Shown here piece by piece: positions 1-14,681 of a stretch of DNA of 64,000 nt. Location of the stretch: contig VWZX01007397.1 of assembly GCA_013399015.1 (NCBI GenBank), forward strand, positions 620,001 through 684,000. Reading direction: 5' to 3'. The notes under the pieces were generated by a model that searched no databases, had not been told where the DNA came from, and worked only from the letters and a program-made list of their open reading frames with translations. The translations under genes and the position numbers were made by a program. The DNA is from Galbula dea (lineage: Eukaryota; Chordata; Aves; Piciformes; Galbulidae). The number at the start of each line of letters is the position of its first letter. Position 1 is the first letter of the stretch.

Positions 1-3000
1 TCTTATCTCACACTCTGTTCCTACTTCTTGACTCTTCACCTCTACTTGGGTATTTTCTTTAATGAATTGGCAGTTGTTTAATCTCAGGCAAATCAAATAA
101 TTGTGAATTCATCCCACTCTTAATCTTTACAAGTTACACAACCTAGAAAAATGTTCCTAGGGCACGAAATTTAAGCAGAGAAAGTGAATATATGTACACA
201 GGGAACTGCAAATAGAGAGGAGGTGACAACATGCATCTGCAACAGATGAGGTAAGTTTCATGCACAATGTGATTCATCTGCCTTTAGCACACTGGTATTA
301 ACTGGTGGAAGTGTGAGAACAAATAGACTAGTATTTCTTCTACATCTTTAGCACCATCAGATGTTCTGGAAAACAAAACCAAAAAAAAAAAATGGAAATA
401 ATCCCCCAGTAAAGTGATTTCTGATTTTAAACTGTCCCTTTTGTTGCAAAGAAAGTATGATCCCAAACAGAATTTTCATGTCATCTTTGAGTCCAGAGCA
501 AAGTTTTACTTATGAATTATGAGCCCCACCAAAATAGGGAATTCTAATGTAAATCCTGACAAGATCCTTGGCCATTGTGGTACGAATGACAATAGTATAG
601 TAAATAGCCTACTGCCTATTGTTGTGTTAACAACATGCAGAAGATAAACCATACCATTTTAATATTCTAAACTCATCAGTATGTTAATACATTACAATGT
701 ACTTCCCTGAAACACAGCACTGCACATCCAAGTCTGGCAATATGCTGCTAGAATGTCCCAGCTAGCTAGAAATGAGCAAAATGAGTAGGTGACTTTGACT
801 ACCTTGTTTGAAGTGTGACTTTCAGTGTATGGCATGATGCATTGTATCAATGCATGTGCAACACATACAAAGAGTATTTTCACATTTCAGTTTAGTCAGT
901 GAGAACACAGACTATGGAGTCTACTAATACGAGCATGACCCCAGGGACCAACTTTTAAATCTGCCAGCAGACAACAGTGCTAGAGTCAAAGCAATCTTTA
1001 TAGCCTCTTGCAGCCCTCAGTCTTGTCATCCTCAGGAAAGAACCCAGACTCTGAATCATGGGAACTTAAAAGCCTTGTGTCCTCACTAAATCATGAGAGG
1101 AGACAACCTGAAAGGTTGTCACTGGAAAAATGTGGGTCCCACTTCTTGCATTTTACCTGTTCTCAAGACAAGCCAGAATCAACTGCATCCTCAGCAGCTA
1201 ACAGAGAGTTTTAACTATTCTGTTAACAAATTCCCACTCACTAGCATCTTGCTGTTGTTCAGTTGACAAACATACATCATACACTCTCTTCCTCTCCCTT
1301 CACTGTATCCATTTGATGAGTAGTGTGACCTTCCTACAACAGAGAGTCAGAATAGGAAGCAGTAAAGAAAAAGCACTAATCCCAAAGCTGGGCTGCTGGA
1401 CTCTGCCTGGGAAATCTGGTACAGAAATATTAGTTAGTATATGTTCTGTGAAATCATGGAACCTGGAAAAAAGTGAACAGATACATTTATTCTGAGGTGA
1501 TATTTTGTTAATTATATATAGGAAATCTTTATTGGATCTGTTAAGAAAAAAGGATTAATGATCAGACTGAGATACTGCTTTGCTATATACTGCTGTTTCC
1601 TACCTCTATTCTCCTACTCTGGATGTTGTCCGAGTATGGTATCAGATTTCTCCATAGCCACCTCCAGAGAGACCTGTGACACTAGAGCCTCCTCTATCCA
1701 AATAACCTTCCTACAACCTTAGCTACCTGTAAGTTCATCCTAATATTTCTATGAAAGCATGGCAGTTAGCATAATTTAGGGCTAGTGGGCAACAGTGTTA
1801 GCATATGAACTTTTGCTAACCCTAAAGGGAAGGAGAGTCTCTCAGTTATAGGAACAGAGGACCACAAGTGTAAACAACAGAAGAAAGTCAGGAAGGTGTG
1901 GAGAACCAGACAGTATGAGGGACAGTGCTGGTGGCACTCAGCTGACAGTCATAAAGAAACTGTATTGCTCTTCCTTGTGGGCAGGCAAGTCATGACATTT
2001 GTGTTTTGGTGTCTAAGCCCACTTTATTCTCTTCACTGTCATTTGGTCTTGCATGGTGGGAGAGAGTCAGTTTGGCTTAACTACTGCTTACCTATTTAGC
2101 TACATCACCTCTTCCTTTTTTTTCCCCAACATGTTTCTATGTAGTTGATTTCTTCTCCATGCTGAATTTTCTTTTTAATAGTGTAAATATTTCAGTGCTA
2201 TCTTTGACAAGCAAGCAGATGTTTTTATTGTCATGAAGGAACGTATCTGGATAAAGTAGGGGAATATGTTTCCTCTCAGGCCTTCCCCTCAGGCCTATGA
2301 GGGCCAGACAGCCAAACTAGTCTTATCTAGTAAACAAGACAGGAATTTCAACGTTTCTAGAAAGCATAAATAATAACACTTGAAGGCATGTTCTACTCCA
2401 CCCACCTTCAGTATTGGAAATAGAGGAAAGCAGCATTGATGCAGATCTCACAGAACTGAAAGCTGCAGACTCAAAAGCTTTAACTTTGGCCGAGTAGTGA
2501 AACAGTTGGTGGCTTTCAATGGATTTGAAGAAGTTAAGAGTGAGATTTTATGATGTTTTCCCATCTGAAGAAGTGTTTTTATGCATAGCATGGCTCAATC
2601 ATCTGGGCAACAGAGGAGTGACCACAAAACTTTTCCCCTTCAGGCAGTGTGGAGTGGTCAGAAGAGAAAGGTCAGTAGCTGATGAAGTTCTACATGACAG
2701 CATGTACAAACCCACTAACTTTAATTCCTGGAACAGTTCTCATTTAAATTTGATACAGCTACATGGCCAGAGTAACCACCTATCTGCACAAGCAGCATCC
2801 TTACTGGCTGATTTTTCAAAGATAAAAGATAAAATGTTTGGAAATCTTTCCCCATATCACACATAAGGCACAGCTTTGCTTCAGGGCAGAATCTTTCTCT
2901 GCCTCTGCCTTTCTGCACATAGGCATTGTCAATAAATGAGCTTCACTTCTGTGCTTGTCAATGTGATGCTTTCCATAAGCATTAAATTCATTTGAAGATG

Positions 3001-6000
3001 TGTTCTTTTATGGAACCACACAGGATGATCCTGAATATAGCATTTCTTCATTCAAACTTGCTAATTCTAAGCTTTTCAAGAACATTGTATTTTAGATGGA
3101 AATTGTTCAGAAGGAATGTGTTGTCTCTCTACTGCTTCTGCTATGCATAAAATGTATCTAAAAGGAAGTAATTCCTAAGGATTAAAGCTCATAGAAGAAA
3201 ACCCAAGCTGATTTGAATGTGATCTGACAAAAAAATGTATGGTTGTTACATCCAGTTTTCAGGTATGCACAGCTCCTTGCTCCATTCATTGCACATTTTT
3301 TGGTTTAGTTACAGAACTGCGTGCACATTCCACATTTTTCAAAGCATCACTCCTGCTTTACTGATGTAGCTGTCAGCACATGGCACAGACCCGTTGGGAA
3401 AAGCTAATATTCTATTTTAGAAGTGCCACACACAGCCTATAATCAGCCAGTCCATAAATATGCATCTTACACTTCCTTGCTGTTGCAGTGAGAAAGAGAA
3501 ATAAAGGATCAAACCAATGAGGATCAATAGCTAATTTCACTAAGGAGAACAGACAGAGTCTGGTGCCTATATGTGTATGGGATGTGCTCCCTTGGGACCA
3601 ATCACTTCAGTGGAAGTTGTCACACAACTGGCTGAACAGAGGAAGTTAGTGAAAAGAGGTAAGAGAGAATTTCAGACATTTTGGAAGTCGGAGTACATGA
3701 TGAAAAATGTAAAGAGCAACCTCCACGGAGTTTAAAAATACAGCAAAACAATGTAGGGATTCAAGAGAAAGTTTCCAAAACGTCAGTGGTACAAGGACAG
3801 TTACAAGACTGAATTAAAAAAAGAAGAATTTAGGTTTCTGCTGGGTTATTTCAGCTTGCTGCTTGGTTATATGAAAATGAGGTTTCTTCCTAGTGAGAGG
3901 AAGGTTGTTGGTTGTTTTTATTATTAACACAGTCCCATGAATTTTGTGCTGTTACATTTGAAAATATTTTTATTATGGCCAGCCATTTTTTTTTCCTGGA
4001 TATGGCATTCCATCTATTGATAATGTTTTCTCAGTATCATTATCAGTGGATTTTGTACTTCTGCATACTCTTTGAAGGTCACAAGTGGAACTATTAACTG
4101 ACATTGTTCCCATGGCCAATACCAGAAACTTCTCCTGACTAACTCCCCCTAGCTTGCTGTGTCTGCTCTTTAGCCAGCACCTGATCACTCTACCATCCTC
4201 CATCACTATGTGCATGCTGCTGCTAAACTAAGTTTTCCAAGTGATAACATTTCAGTTCACTTACTGAAGCATGAGCACACAAATTGCAGCAGAACTGCAA
4301 TGTAACAGAATTGCTATACATTTAAGTATAGCATGTAAACTTAAACATGATTTCCTTTATCTTGAAAATTCTCTGGTTTAATATTAAAAGATACGAACTC
4401 AGTCTGGCACTGCTTCCTCTTGGCAAACCCAGTTTCCATTTATAACATGGATTTTTGAATATAGGCCAAATCAATAGTTAATGCTACTGTCTGTGCAAAG
4501 GAAAGAAGTGATGGCATTACAGTTGTCCAGACAGCTACTCAGTTCTAGCTAGGGAACTGGAACAATAAAAACAGGCATAAAAAAGAAAGGAGAAAGAAAC
4601 TAACACCTTCATTTTTTTCAGGAATTCTATACTTGATAATAACCCTTTTTTACTAGCAGATAATTGTCATCTCATGAGCATCTCATGCTTCACATGGCGA
4701 CTGAAAGCAAGAAATTAAGAAAAACTAACAGAAGGACAAATGCTTCTTTCATGAGAATCTATGTAAAAAAAATATAATCACAAGCTTATGAATTACTAAA
4801 ATTATTCACATTTTAATGCTAGTTCAAAATAATAATTTAAAATGGAATTTGGTTGGAAAATGTATAGAGAAAGGAACAGGTTTGTAATCCCCTTTGTGTC
4901 AGAGAAGACTCAGGAATGACATTTATGATTTTTTCAAGTAGAAATGGTTTCCTGTGTGAATTGAAATAGTGCTATTGAAGTCAACAGATAATTCTTGCAC
5001 ATAGTGAATAGACAGACATACCAATGAAGGTCAGAAAAAATCATTGGCACACATCTTTGTTGACATTTTTCCACTGTTCTAATTTGTTAATACCCATTTA
5101 CTTGTTTGCTTTGCTTCCTTGCCTTTTTCATCTTTACCAAGTAATCTTGATGCCGTTTTATGAAGCAACCTTGAACTGACAGTCATTTTCAATGGACTGA
5201 AATGTACTTGCAGATTCATTAAATTCTGTTATTCACTCAACAGTTCAAGTGCTTTTGACAAACTAAATAAGGCACCCTAAGTGTGTGAATTTTTATCCTC
5301 GTTGCTTTAACTGCTTTTGCATGTCATTTCACAAAGTATTTCTGATGTATATATTTGCTAATTTAAAGTTATGACATGATCAATAAAATCAATAGAAGTC
5401 AGTTTTCTTTACACCTATTTTTCAGTTTCATTGTTACTTTTCAGTAGTTATCACTGCCTCTCTTTGGGTATGAGTAAAATGGTTAACTAGATAGTTCAGT
5501 TTTCAGAAGCTACCACATTGGATATTAATCAGCTTTGCCATTTCACAGGAGAGCAATTTTCCTCCTGATTCAACATTCCATACCAGCATAAGCTGGTTAT
5601 CTTCTAAAGCTGATAAACATGCAAAGACTGTTAATGATCCAGGTTTAAATAAGATAATATGATTACATACCATTAGGGCTATAGAGCATTCTTACGTGTG
5701 CTGGAGTCAGAAGTTAGATTCCCTTCTGGATTTTAATACAGTTCACTTAAAGAAAACAATTTTGTACAATAAATGTCACAATTCACTGTCTTAGTTGATA
5801 TTATATTATATGTTATTAGGCTAATTACAGAAAGGTAATCACAAACTTTCCAGGGGACAGATTCTCATCATTTGGTCAGGGAAACCAATTCAAGTAGAAT
5901 AATTGAGAGTGGAAAGCTGCTGACTGAGCTCTTCTAAATTAATTAAGAAACAAATGATTATCAAACTATTTTTAAGGTACAATTGTGGGCTCCTTCCTAG

Positions 6001-9000
6001 TGATTGTGCCTAAGTTTGCAGTGACAGGAAAGCACATCTCAGAAGCTGGAGCAGTCTGTTAGTCCTTGTGACTTCCTTCAAGAAACAGTTTCAGACAGGA
6101 TCACTTGTTACAATAAAATGCTGGAATAAAGGTAAAGAATGAAGCTTTCATGACAGCAGTTGATAGATTTATTTGCTGAATGCTGCAGATATGCAGGCTT
6201 CAAAAGAGAACTAGTAAGAGAACGAGTAGCCACACATATAAACGAAACCCACTTCTGGGAAGAGACACTGTCACTCAGATTCAAGCACAAGCAATATCAC
6301 TCACCATTCCCAAAGCAGAAGTGCTGTCTCAGGTGGCCTCAACACACAGAAGATAAGCCAAACAGAACTGAGGTAACAGCAGGAGAATTCTCATCATGAA
6401 AAATGCTGCACTAATAGATTAGGATGAGGAGAACACCACCTCTTCACAAGGGAGAGCAGTAGAGCTGTAGGGGAAGGAGAACAATAACAAGAACAAGCAA
6501 CAGGTGGGAACTACGAACAGCAAACAGGAGGACTACCAGAAGTACCACAAAATAAGTACTCACATGCGGGTGTTAGCAGTAAGCTAAGATCTCTTTCCCT
6601 TTCATTCCAGGTGTTTCACAGGTGATGTCTATAGTTGTATTATTTTAAGGATTGACCAGAGCAGCCACTCAGGATTCACATCCCAGCAATGACAAACTGC
6701 TAACCCCCACATCTAAGCCAGCCATTTCTCAGAGGTTCTCTGTGGCATTTCACTCTCCTCCCTTTACCCAATAACTGAGTTACCCAATAGCTCCTTTTCA
6801 CCTGAGATGCATTCCAGTCCCTCCTTGCTCAGATAAATCTCAGCTGATGTCTCTCTCCACTCAAAAAAACCCAGCATGGCTATAGGCCTTCCTTGCTCTG
6901 TGGAAAATGTTTCTCCTTGAATGAATTCTTAAAACATAGCTAGACAAGAGAGTGACTCTAGGTTTTAGAGCTTAGACAAGGTGAAGAAGTATTCCTGTCT
7001 CAGATAAAATGTTTGTTGTACAAGTGAAATAGATTTAAGAAATACAAGAGGCAGACCCAAAAATGGTTAAATCACTTTCTTGGAAATGATGCATTTAAAT
7101 GCTCTGAAGGTGAAGGGAAGGGTGAAAAAAACCCCTGGACTTACATCATCTGCATCCCTAGTGAGTGCCCTAACCAACCTTTTTTGGCTCTGCTGTATGC
7201 AGAACATACTCTGCTCAGTGTGCAGTAAATAACTGCCTGCTCAGACTGTGAAGGAAAGCTAAAGGAGGTCCCCAGATTATGACTCCTGGTGGCTACCAGC
7301 AGAAAAGAGACATCGATCTACTCCCTGCTATCAAGAATTGATTGGGTTTGGGAATTCTACTGCAGAAACAGAAGACTTTCAGCACCTCAGGAAACACTGA
7401 AGACATTAACATATCCAGTAGTTATGTGTTCAGGATCTAAATGTGAGATTGTGCTGGCAGAGAAGCTGGAAGAGCCCCAGTTCCTTGTAGCTGCAGCTCC
7501 TGGCATACCAAACTGGATTTTTTACATAGGTAAATAAATAAATGACCACAAGCCCTCAGGTGTCACCATTTCACTCATACCTAGTGACCTCCTGCTACAA
7601 ATGTAAATGGCCCAAATGCAACAGCTACACTTTTATTTCAGAAACTGGGCACATCTCAGTCAGAGTAACAGAGACTGTGTAAAGAACTTCACTTAAACAG
7701 TTGTTAATGGAAGTTGAAAGAACACTAGGAGTCAAGCTCCACACTGACTTAATGAAAGCAACAATTTCAATATTAGCCAGCTATTAATGAAACTAACAGC
7801 AACTGAGGTGTTCAGCTCCAGGAAAACAATAAACCAACCAACCAAATACAGAAACCAGCATTACACTCATCTTTCTCATAAACGTTAGCATGAAAGGGAA
7901 CCTCTGACAGAGCTGCTGCCACATGTTGTGAATTGCAGTTACCTATCTGGAGATGACTGCACGCCTGTGGAAGGACAGCACATTTTATTACAGCACTATG
8001 TCCTAAAGGCAATTCTTCCAGAAAAATAGAATCCAGCAACTTGCTTAGTAGTCTGCCCTGAGCAGGTGAATTCAGGCTCTTCTACAGAACTGTGAAATAT
8101 TTAACAGGAAGAACAACTACCTTGCAGTACAGCCTGACAATGTTTGCTCCCTTTCTGAATTGAAATACACACAGTTGTTGTGGTTAAACATTTCTCCTGA
8201 CACATAACTTGCAGTGCTTACAGAAATTGCAGACATTCAAGCCACACAGAAATGGAAACTGATGGCTGCAAAGCATATTATGTTTCCTGATTTGATTTCT
8301 CATGCTGGTTTTCACTGTACAGATAGAGGCTCACCATTTTTGCACACAAGTTGGACTACTGTATTAACTGAGGGGGTGCATTATTAACATAATCATGGGG
8401 ATATACAGTGACCCACAAAGACCTTAAGAAAACTTATAAACTCAGTTTGTGCAGTGCCTGTTGGATCTTCTTGATTTCCCAGAAAAAAAAACTTTTACCA
8501 GAAGACAATAGAGAACTTATTTATCAGAGTCATTAATTTAACATAACTTTAGCTCAATCTTCAAAGCAGTTCAGGGCAAGACACCTCAAACTTGTGGAGC
8601 AATTCTGAAATCAACAGACCCAGTTTGCACAAGAGTAAATTTTAAGGCTAAAAAATCCCTACACAACAATGAAAGGCACCAGATCTGAAAGCAACTTCTA
8701 AACAGGTGAGAGACAAAAGCTCTGGTATCCACCCACTCACACTACTGAATCCCTAGCATGGTCCCTCGTCCAGCTTTGACCTGTACCAGCCAGCAGAGTC
8801 CCACACAGTGCCCAAGAGGTGTTCAAGGAACAGTCTGGGCAAGGGACTATCCCAACAGGCTGGATGCATGAAGCCTATGAGCTAAGGCAGAAAACTATGT
8901 GCAACTTACCAGCAGAGGTTAGTTCTTGGCCCACTTCACTTATTACTAATACAGCTGCTACTGGAAAACATTATATTGGGAAAATCACTACCTTTGTCAG

Positions 9001-9611
9001 GACACACTCCAGAGAAACCCTTCAAAACTTAAACATGCACAGGAAGACCACCAGTTCTCCACAGAAATCCTGGGCTCAGAGCCTCATTTAACACTCAGGA
9101 GGACAGTTCCACAGATTTTGAATGAAGTCTGTAGTACTATGCTGATTTCCACCTCCTAAGGCTCTGGTCCTCTTCTTCACAGTACAAAATCATCTTCATT
9201 TAAGGTCTCAATTTAAACAGTTCTGAGAGATTTCATTTGTCTGGAAAAACCTCTTCTGAACTGTAGTTGATTTGTTGGTCTTTGTCCCCAGATAAAAAGG
9301 GATTAGAGCTTTAGAGGCAGGGAGAAGTAGAGCTAAGTTAAAAGTACAAAGCCCTTCATCCATTTGTTCCTACAGAGGATCACTAAATGCAGTAAATCAG
9401 ATGCTATTAAAATCTTGGGGGAACTGGTTCAGAGAATTTCACTGACAGAAGCATGATGCCTGATTCTTCTACAGAGTAATATAATAAGAAACAAAGGCAA
9501 TGATGCAGGCCAGAGTTTTGAATGGAAGAACACAATTCTAATTTGGAAATAAAGGCAAAATATTCAAAAGTAATTACTTTCCTCTATATTTTTAGATCTT
9601 TAACCTATATT

Positions 9612-9690
9612 TGGCAGCTAATGACAGGAGAGATAAAATGACAACTCCTTTAATGGGGTTTCAGATCCAATGTCTAGTCATTAGCTGCCA
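9612..9690. repeat. Perfect 14 bp inverted repeat with 51-base spacer
   Basis: The left arm TGGCAGCTAATGAC (9,612-9,625) is the exact reverse complement of the right arm GTCATTAGCTGCCA (9,677-9,690). No target-site duplication or transposase frame is seen. Each arm contains a TAAT core of the kind bound by homeodomain proteins. Confidence 0.85.
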
Positions 9691-12465
9691 GGAAATACAT
9701 GACTTTGAAATCACTTTATCACTTAGTTAGTATCTTAAAACTTTCTGACATCATAAGCACATTAGGAAACTGGTGCATCTGAGCTTTTTATGTACTGACT
9801 ACTGAAACTCTATTACATAGCCTATTGCTGCTCTACAGCTTCTCCTTTATTATTGTCTCTTATTTTTTCCTTTTTCAAAACGAGAATTATCTCATTTACA
9901 AACTTCCAGTTGTCATCTGACACTTTCTATCCAAACATACATTATTCCAAATGCAGACTGATGCCTCTGTGAAACAAGACGTTGGCAAGAAAAGGAACTT
10001 CCAAAGCTGACCCTCAGGAAAAGCAAAAGGGGGCTAAGGGAGAGTGTTTTCTGATGCACTGATAACACAAGTGTTCCCTTTGCATCTCAGTATGCTCAAG
10101 TGGAATAGGAGAATGCATGAATGTTGAAAAGAACATGAGTGAATCTTGCACTTTCACACTGAAAAGCATCTTAAGTGAGAAATACACCTGGGCTTCACAT
10201 GGGACCTGCTTAAGATAAGGTGGGACTGCAATGGCTGGACAAGCATGACCTGACAAGCCTTTCTGTTGGAGCATCACATTTTGGGTAACTCTCATGGGCA
10301 AGAATGACTAGAGACTGACTTCAGAGGTTTCTGGTTACAGTGCTCAGGGAAAAGGAGGATTCAGCAGCTCACCCAACTAAATAGTTGGCATTTGCAATTA
10401 ACTACTGCAGCAGCCTCAGGTTTTCAGAGCATCCAGATTCAAACTCCTGACTTCAATCAGAAGCACTGAGGGCCAGACACTTCCACATGCAAACAAATTA
10501 CTTGGCCATGGGTATGTAACATGGGTAGGACAAGGAAAGAGCATAAACCTTGCAAATCTCTGAAAAAAGGCCTTGGAAGTTACTGCAAGATCACAGTTAA
10601 AAAAAACTTTTGGGGTAGGAAAACTGATTCTCATTCAGATCTGTTTAGGAGAGAGACTGCTGGCACTCGCTGGCTCTCCCTAAACACAGGTAACAGACCT
10701 CTATCTCCTAGGAACCACTCCATTTGCAGCAGCTCCTACAGGTCTGCTTCACAACATGCAGGGGCAGTTTCATCAAGCATTCATCCACATGCTTTCTAGA
10801 CCTATTAACTGGATCACATTTGAACTTGCCTTTGGTGGCTGCACTGGGAAAATACCTCATACCCTACACCATCCATAAGCAGTAAGTTCTCTTTCACTGT
10901 TAGACAAAGGCCTTAACTATACTAAAGCACTACCTGTGAAGTCACATACTCACCAGCAGCCATACATTCAGACTGGAGAATAAGAGCTAATTCTTGTCTC
11001 AGTTATTGATCTCAGTTTGATTCCTCTAAGGTCAGTTTATCCTGGAGTATCTGGGAAGAAAATTGATTTCCGAATTAGTTTTTATAAAGAAGAAAACTGA
11101 CATTAAAAACTTAGCAAATAAGTCTTCTCTTCTGTATTATGCAACTGTACCTTAATCTAAACCCTCAGGTAGCATTTAACCCACAGCTACTGAAAAGTCC
11201 TTTGGTAACCTCCAGATCATGCCCCATATTTCCAGTGAATCACCTTGCCATCTTAATTCCCAGAGAGGATACAGAAAGAGATCAGGAAAGCACTGAATAC
11301 CTGTGAACTAATTGAGGCAGCTAAACCCATTCTCACTCTTCCCTCATAGAGGCTATTAAACTCAGAGAGAAGAGACACAAAGAGGATTTTTGCTGACCAA
11401 AAATAAGTCACAGAGCAGAGCTCTGGGAAAACATAGAAGTAATCTGGAATACCTGAGAGTTTTTATTTTGGGGGAGGATTTCTCTTTGTCACACTACAAG
11501 GAAGAAATAGGGCTAGAGACATTTACGTGTTTGGTGTCAAGCTGGATAAATCCAAAATCCTTGCAATAAATCCCTTACTGCAAAATGAGTTCAAGCCTGA
11601 GCCTTGAGAGAATTTTCTTCATGCTCTGCTTCTGGCTTGCTTGAAATGACAAAAAAAAATTAAAAATCACTGAAATCCAGATAAAGAGAAACAGGATAAT
11701 AGCAGAAGAATGAATACTCAAAGAGCTTAAAAAAAGCTGAAACAAGCAGAGAGATCCTTGGCTGTGCAGTGGCATTTCTCCTGGGTAACATTCTTGCCAA
11801 GAGCCAGGTTCAAACCTGCTTTGCACTTTGTGTAATAGAGAGCATTTAGGTTGAATGACTTTCCAGATAGGCTGTGGGATGCCCATGAGTCAGTAGGAGA
11901 GAAGGGGATCGGCATGAAGGCTAAATTAAGGTATGCACTGACTTTTAGTAGCTTTCCTATCTATGGCATTCTATTTAGATTGTTTGCTCCCCATATTGAT
12001 TCACTGAAATTTCTGCTTCTCTGTCACTTTCCATCTCCTGGCCTCCAGAAGAATGAGGTCTGATCAGACCAGCACAGATTGCACAGAGGGAACAGGCTCA
12101 CTCCTCTGCACCTGAGGGAGCTGCCACCTCCATCTGCTTTGCCATGCAAGTGGAAGATGTCAGTATGGTGAAGGAAGACTTGGAACCATTTCCCTCACCT
12201 TCTGAACTGCTCAGGAAGCACTGGGAGCCAAGGCTGTTTGACAGATAACTGTTCTGTTCAGGTCTAATATCAGTGATCTGTATGGTATAATGTGTCTCTG
12301 CACAGAGCATCCACTGACCAGCTGACTGCAGATGCTCTTGCAGGTAGATCAGCCCATAAGTACTTTCCTAGTCAAGCAGAATCATGATTATAATTAACCA
12401 TCAGCATATTGCAGACTTTCAAAACCTATCTTACAGATGTAAAATACAAGTTGAAATTTACATTA

Positions 12466-12565
12466 TTGATATTTTAAAGCATAAATATATATTAAATATT
12501 ATATATTTATACATTATTACATTACAGATTAATCAAATTATGTTAAATATTTATCTTACTATTTA
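12466..12565. repeat. AT-rich tract
   Basis: About 100 bases are composed almost wholly of A and T, with runs such as ATAAATATATATTAAATA. This is low-complexity sequence; a matrix-attachment role is possible but only inferred. Confidence 0.7.
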
Positions 12566-14681
12566 AATTTATAGAGAAGATAAATAATCATTGGAAATTA
12601 ATTAGAATTCTAGACTAAGATTTTACATTCATAGAAACATAAAAGAAATTCCCAAAGTAAAATATTCTTTTTCCTTTAGCAATTACTGAATACTAAGTTT
12701 CACAGGTGAAAACATCCAGTCAAAACATCTTACTCCATGGTGACCTAACAGTATGTACTCTGTGACTTAATCCTTGGCAATTCCTTACTACTCTTGTGTT
12801 CACATTTCAGTAAATTTCTCTAGTGGAAGGATTTCTAACTACCCTAATAGTTCTAACAGATATTCTGACTGCATTTTCAGCCAACACTTTCTAATAAAGT
12901 GAGGTTTTCCCCTGTTACACTGCAAAAGTTCAACACAAAATTTAACCAGGCAGATATATGTGTTTAGGTGTCTGCATAATCAAACAGATTTTCCTCCAAA
13001 CTATTTCATACATCTCTGGTCTCTGCACTCCTAATCACTAAGTGTTTTATTGTTCTCAATAACAGAGTATTACTGAATCTGCACAGCACCTCAGATCTGG
13101 TAACAGTAATCTCTAAAAACACCTGGTTTACTTCTAAAGAGAGTTCCAGACAGAGGTGGCTATACAGAGGGATATCTGCACAAGCAGATAACTCTGGAAA
13201 CACATACTGTCTAGCAGAGGGAAACTGATTTGGGATTCAGAAGAAACTGAGTCAAATCTAACTTCTGACCTTGCTTTCCTGTCCTATTTTCAGAAGAGCA
13301 TGTTCCTTTCTTATTTCATTCTCCATATTTGCAAGAAGAGATAATGAGCTCTATTGTTGAACAATACATAACAAAAGAACAAAGTACTTTTGGCCCTGGC
13401 AGATTTCTACTATGAATGATCTGGGACAAGTGATATGAGCCAAGACAGTGTGAAGTTTAATTTATCTTGAAAACATCTGGGTTACTTTGTATAACTACTC
13501 TTAGTTCACTAAAAATATGTAAGGAAGGCTCAGTAGCTACTAGCTACTCCTAGCCAGGAGAATCTCTGCACTGGTTCACATAGGTGTCTTACAGGTTTCT
13601 GTTTCTGTTTTTTGTTTTCTTTCAGCTCTTCCACCTCTCTGAAAAGCCACACTGCTGAGTTGTACCAAAGCCCTGTAAGCAAGCAGCCAGAAGAGCTACA
13701 AGTTTCTGTTTGAGACCACAGTACCATGTATGTGCCAACTGTGTATGTTTGCTGTTGACGTATCATCTCTCCCTGTCAGAGACACTGCAGGGCCTTTCTT
13801 CCCTACCTTCATGTCACTGGGAAATCTCCCTTTCAGTTCAGGAGGAATATAACAAGGTCTTGTAAATATAAAACTGTAAAATTCTATATCCTTTGCTGGA
13901 AGATGCTGCCTCCTAAGGCCCAGTTCCCACTTCAGCCACCTTGCCAGCTTCTATCAGAAAAGGCTTTGAGCATAGGAGTGGTATTTTATGCTTCATATGC
14001 AAGACAGAAAACTGGGGCAGCAATGACTGTGCCATAGAGCTGAGGGAATAATTCAGAGTTAATAATTTATTTGCTGAATATAGCTTCCTTTCTTCCTTTT
14101 GAACAGTTGTGAAACAGCATTCCTTTCAGCTGGGAGAGGCAATGGCACACTGGGTAACTCAAAATGATCAAGAGGCCATAATATACCTTGCACCTATGTA
14201 GCCGGCCTCCTTGCTGGAGTCCTGTGAGCACAAACCTTTGCATGATGACACATCCCTTGGTGCTCAGCCACTTTATTTGCTGATCTGTGAGCCAACCAGG
14301 CTGCCATGTGAGCTATAGAGCACCTGAGGAACTGGGGTTCTCTGCTGCAGGCACCCAAGAGCCACAGGTGTGGGTTTGGACATTCACAAGGCAAGCATCA
14401 ACAGTGTGAGTCTCACACAAACTACATGGCACAGCTCCGAACAGAAGCCTGAGATTAGATTAAAGATTCATAATAATAGTATTTATTTATTCATTAACAT
14501 TAGCCAAATTCTGCCTGCAAATATACTTGGTAATAGTGTAGTAAGCAGTTTAATACAAATATGGAATAATAGGAGACAGTAAAGATGAACTTGATTTTGA
14601 TCTTTTATTATTTATCTGTAGCAAGAAACAGAAACAGATCTTTTCTTGGGTGCACTTTATCGTCCATGTAATTATAAATCA

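Larger units (their letters stand above)
1..14681. other. Intergenic desert upstream of KCND2, distal block
   Basis: No gene is recognised on either strand. Stop-free stretches reach at most 115 codons (2,519-2,866) and show no known domain, no conserved splice pattern and no unusual composition. Notable small structures are a near-perfect palindrome at 837-855, a 14 bp inverted repeat at 9,612-9,690 and an AT-rich tract at about 12,466-12,565. Confidence 0.7.

Noticed and set aside
2519..2866. 115-codon plus-strand open frame
   Set aside because: No known motif, signal peptide or membrane segment; no flanking splice pattern that would make it an exon of a recognisable gene. Treated as chance.
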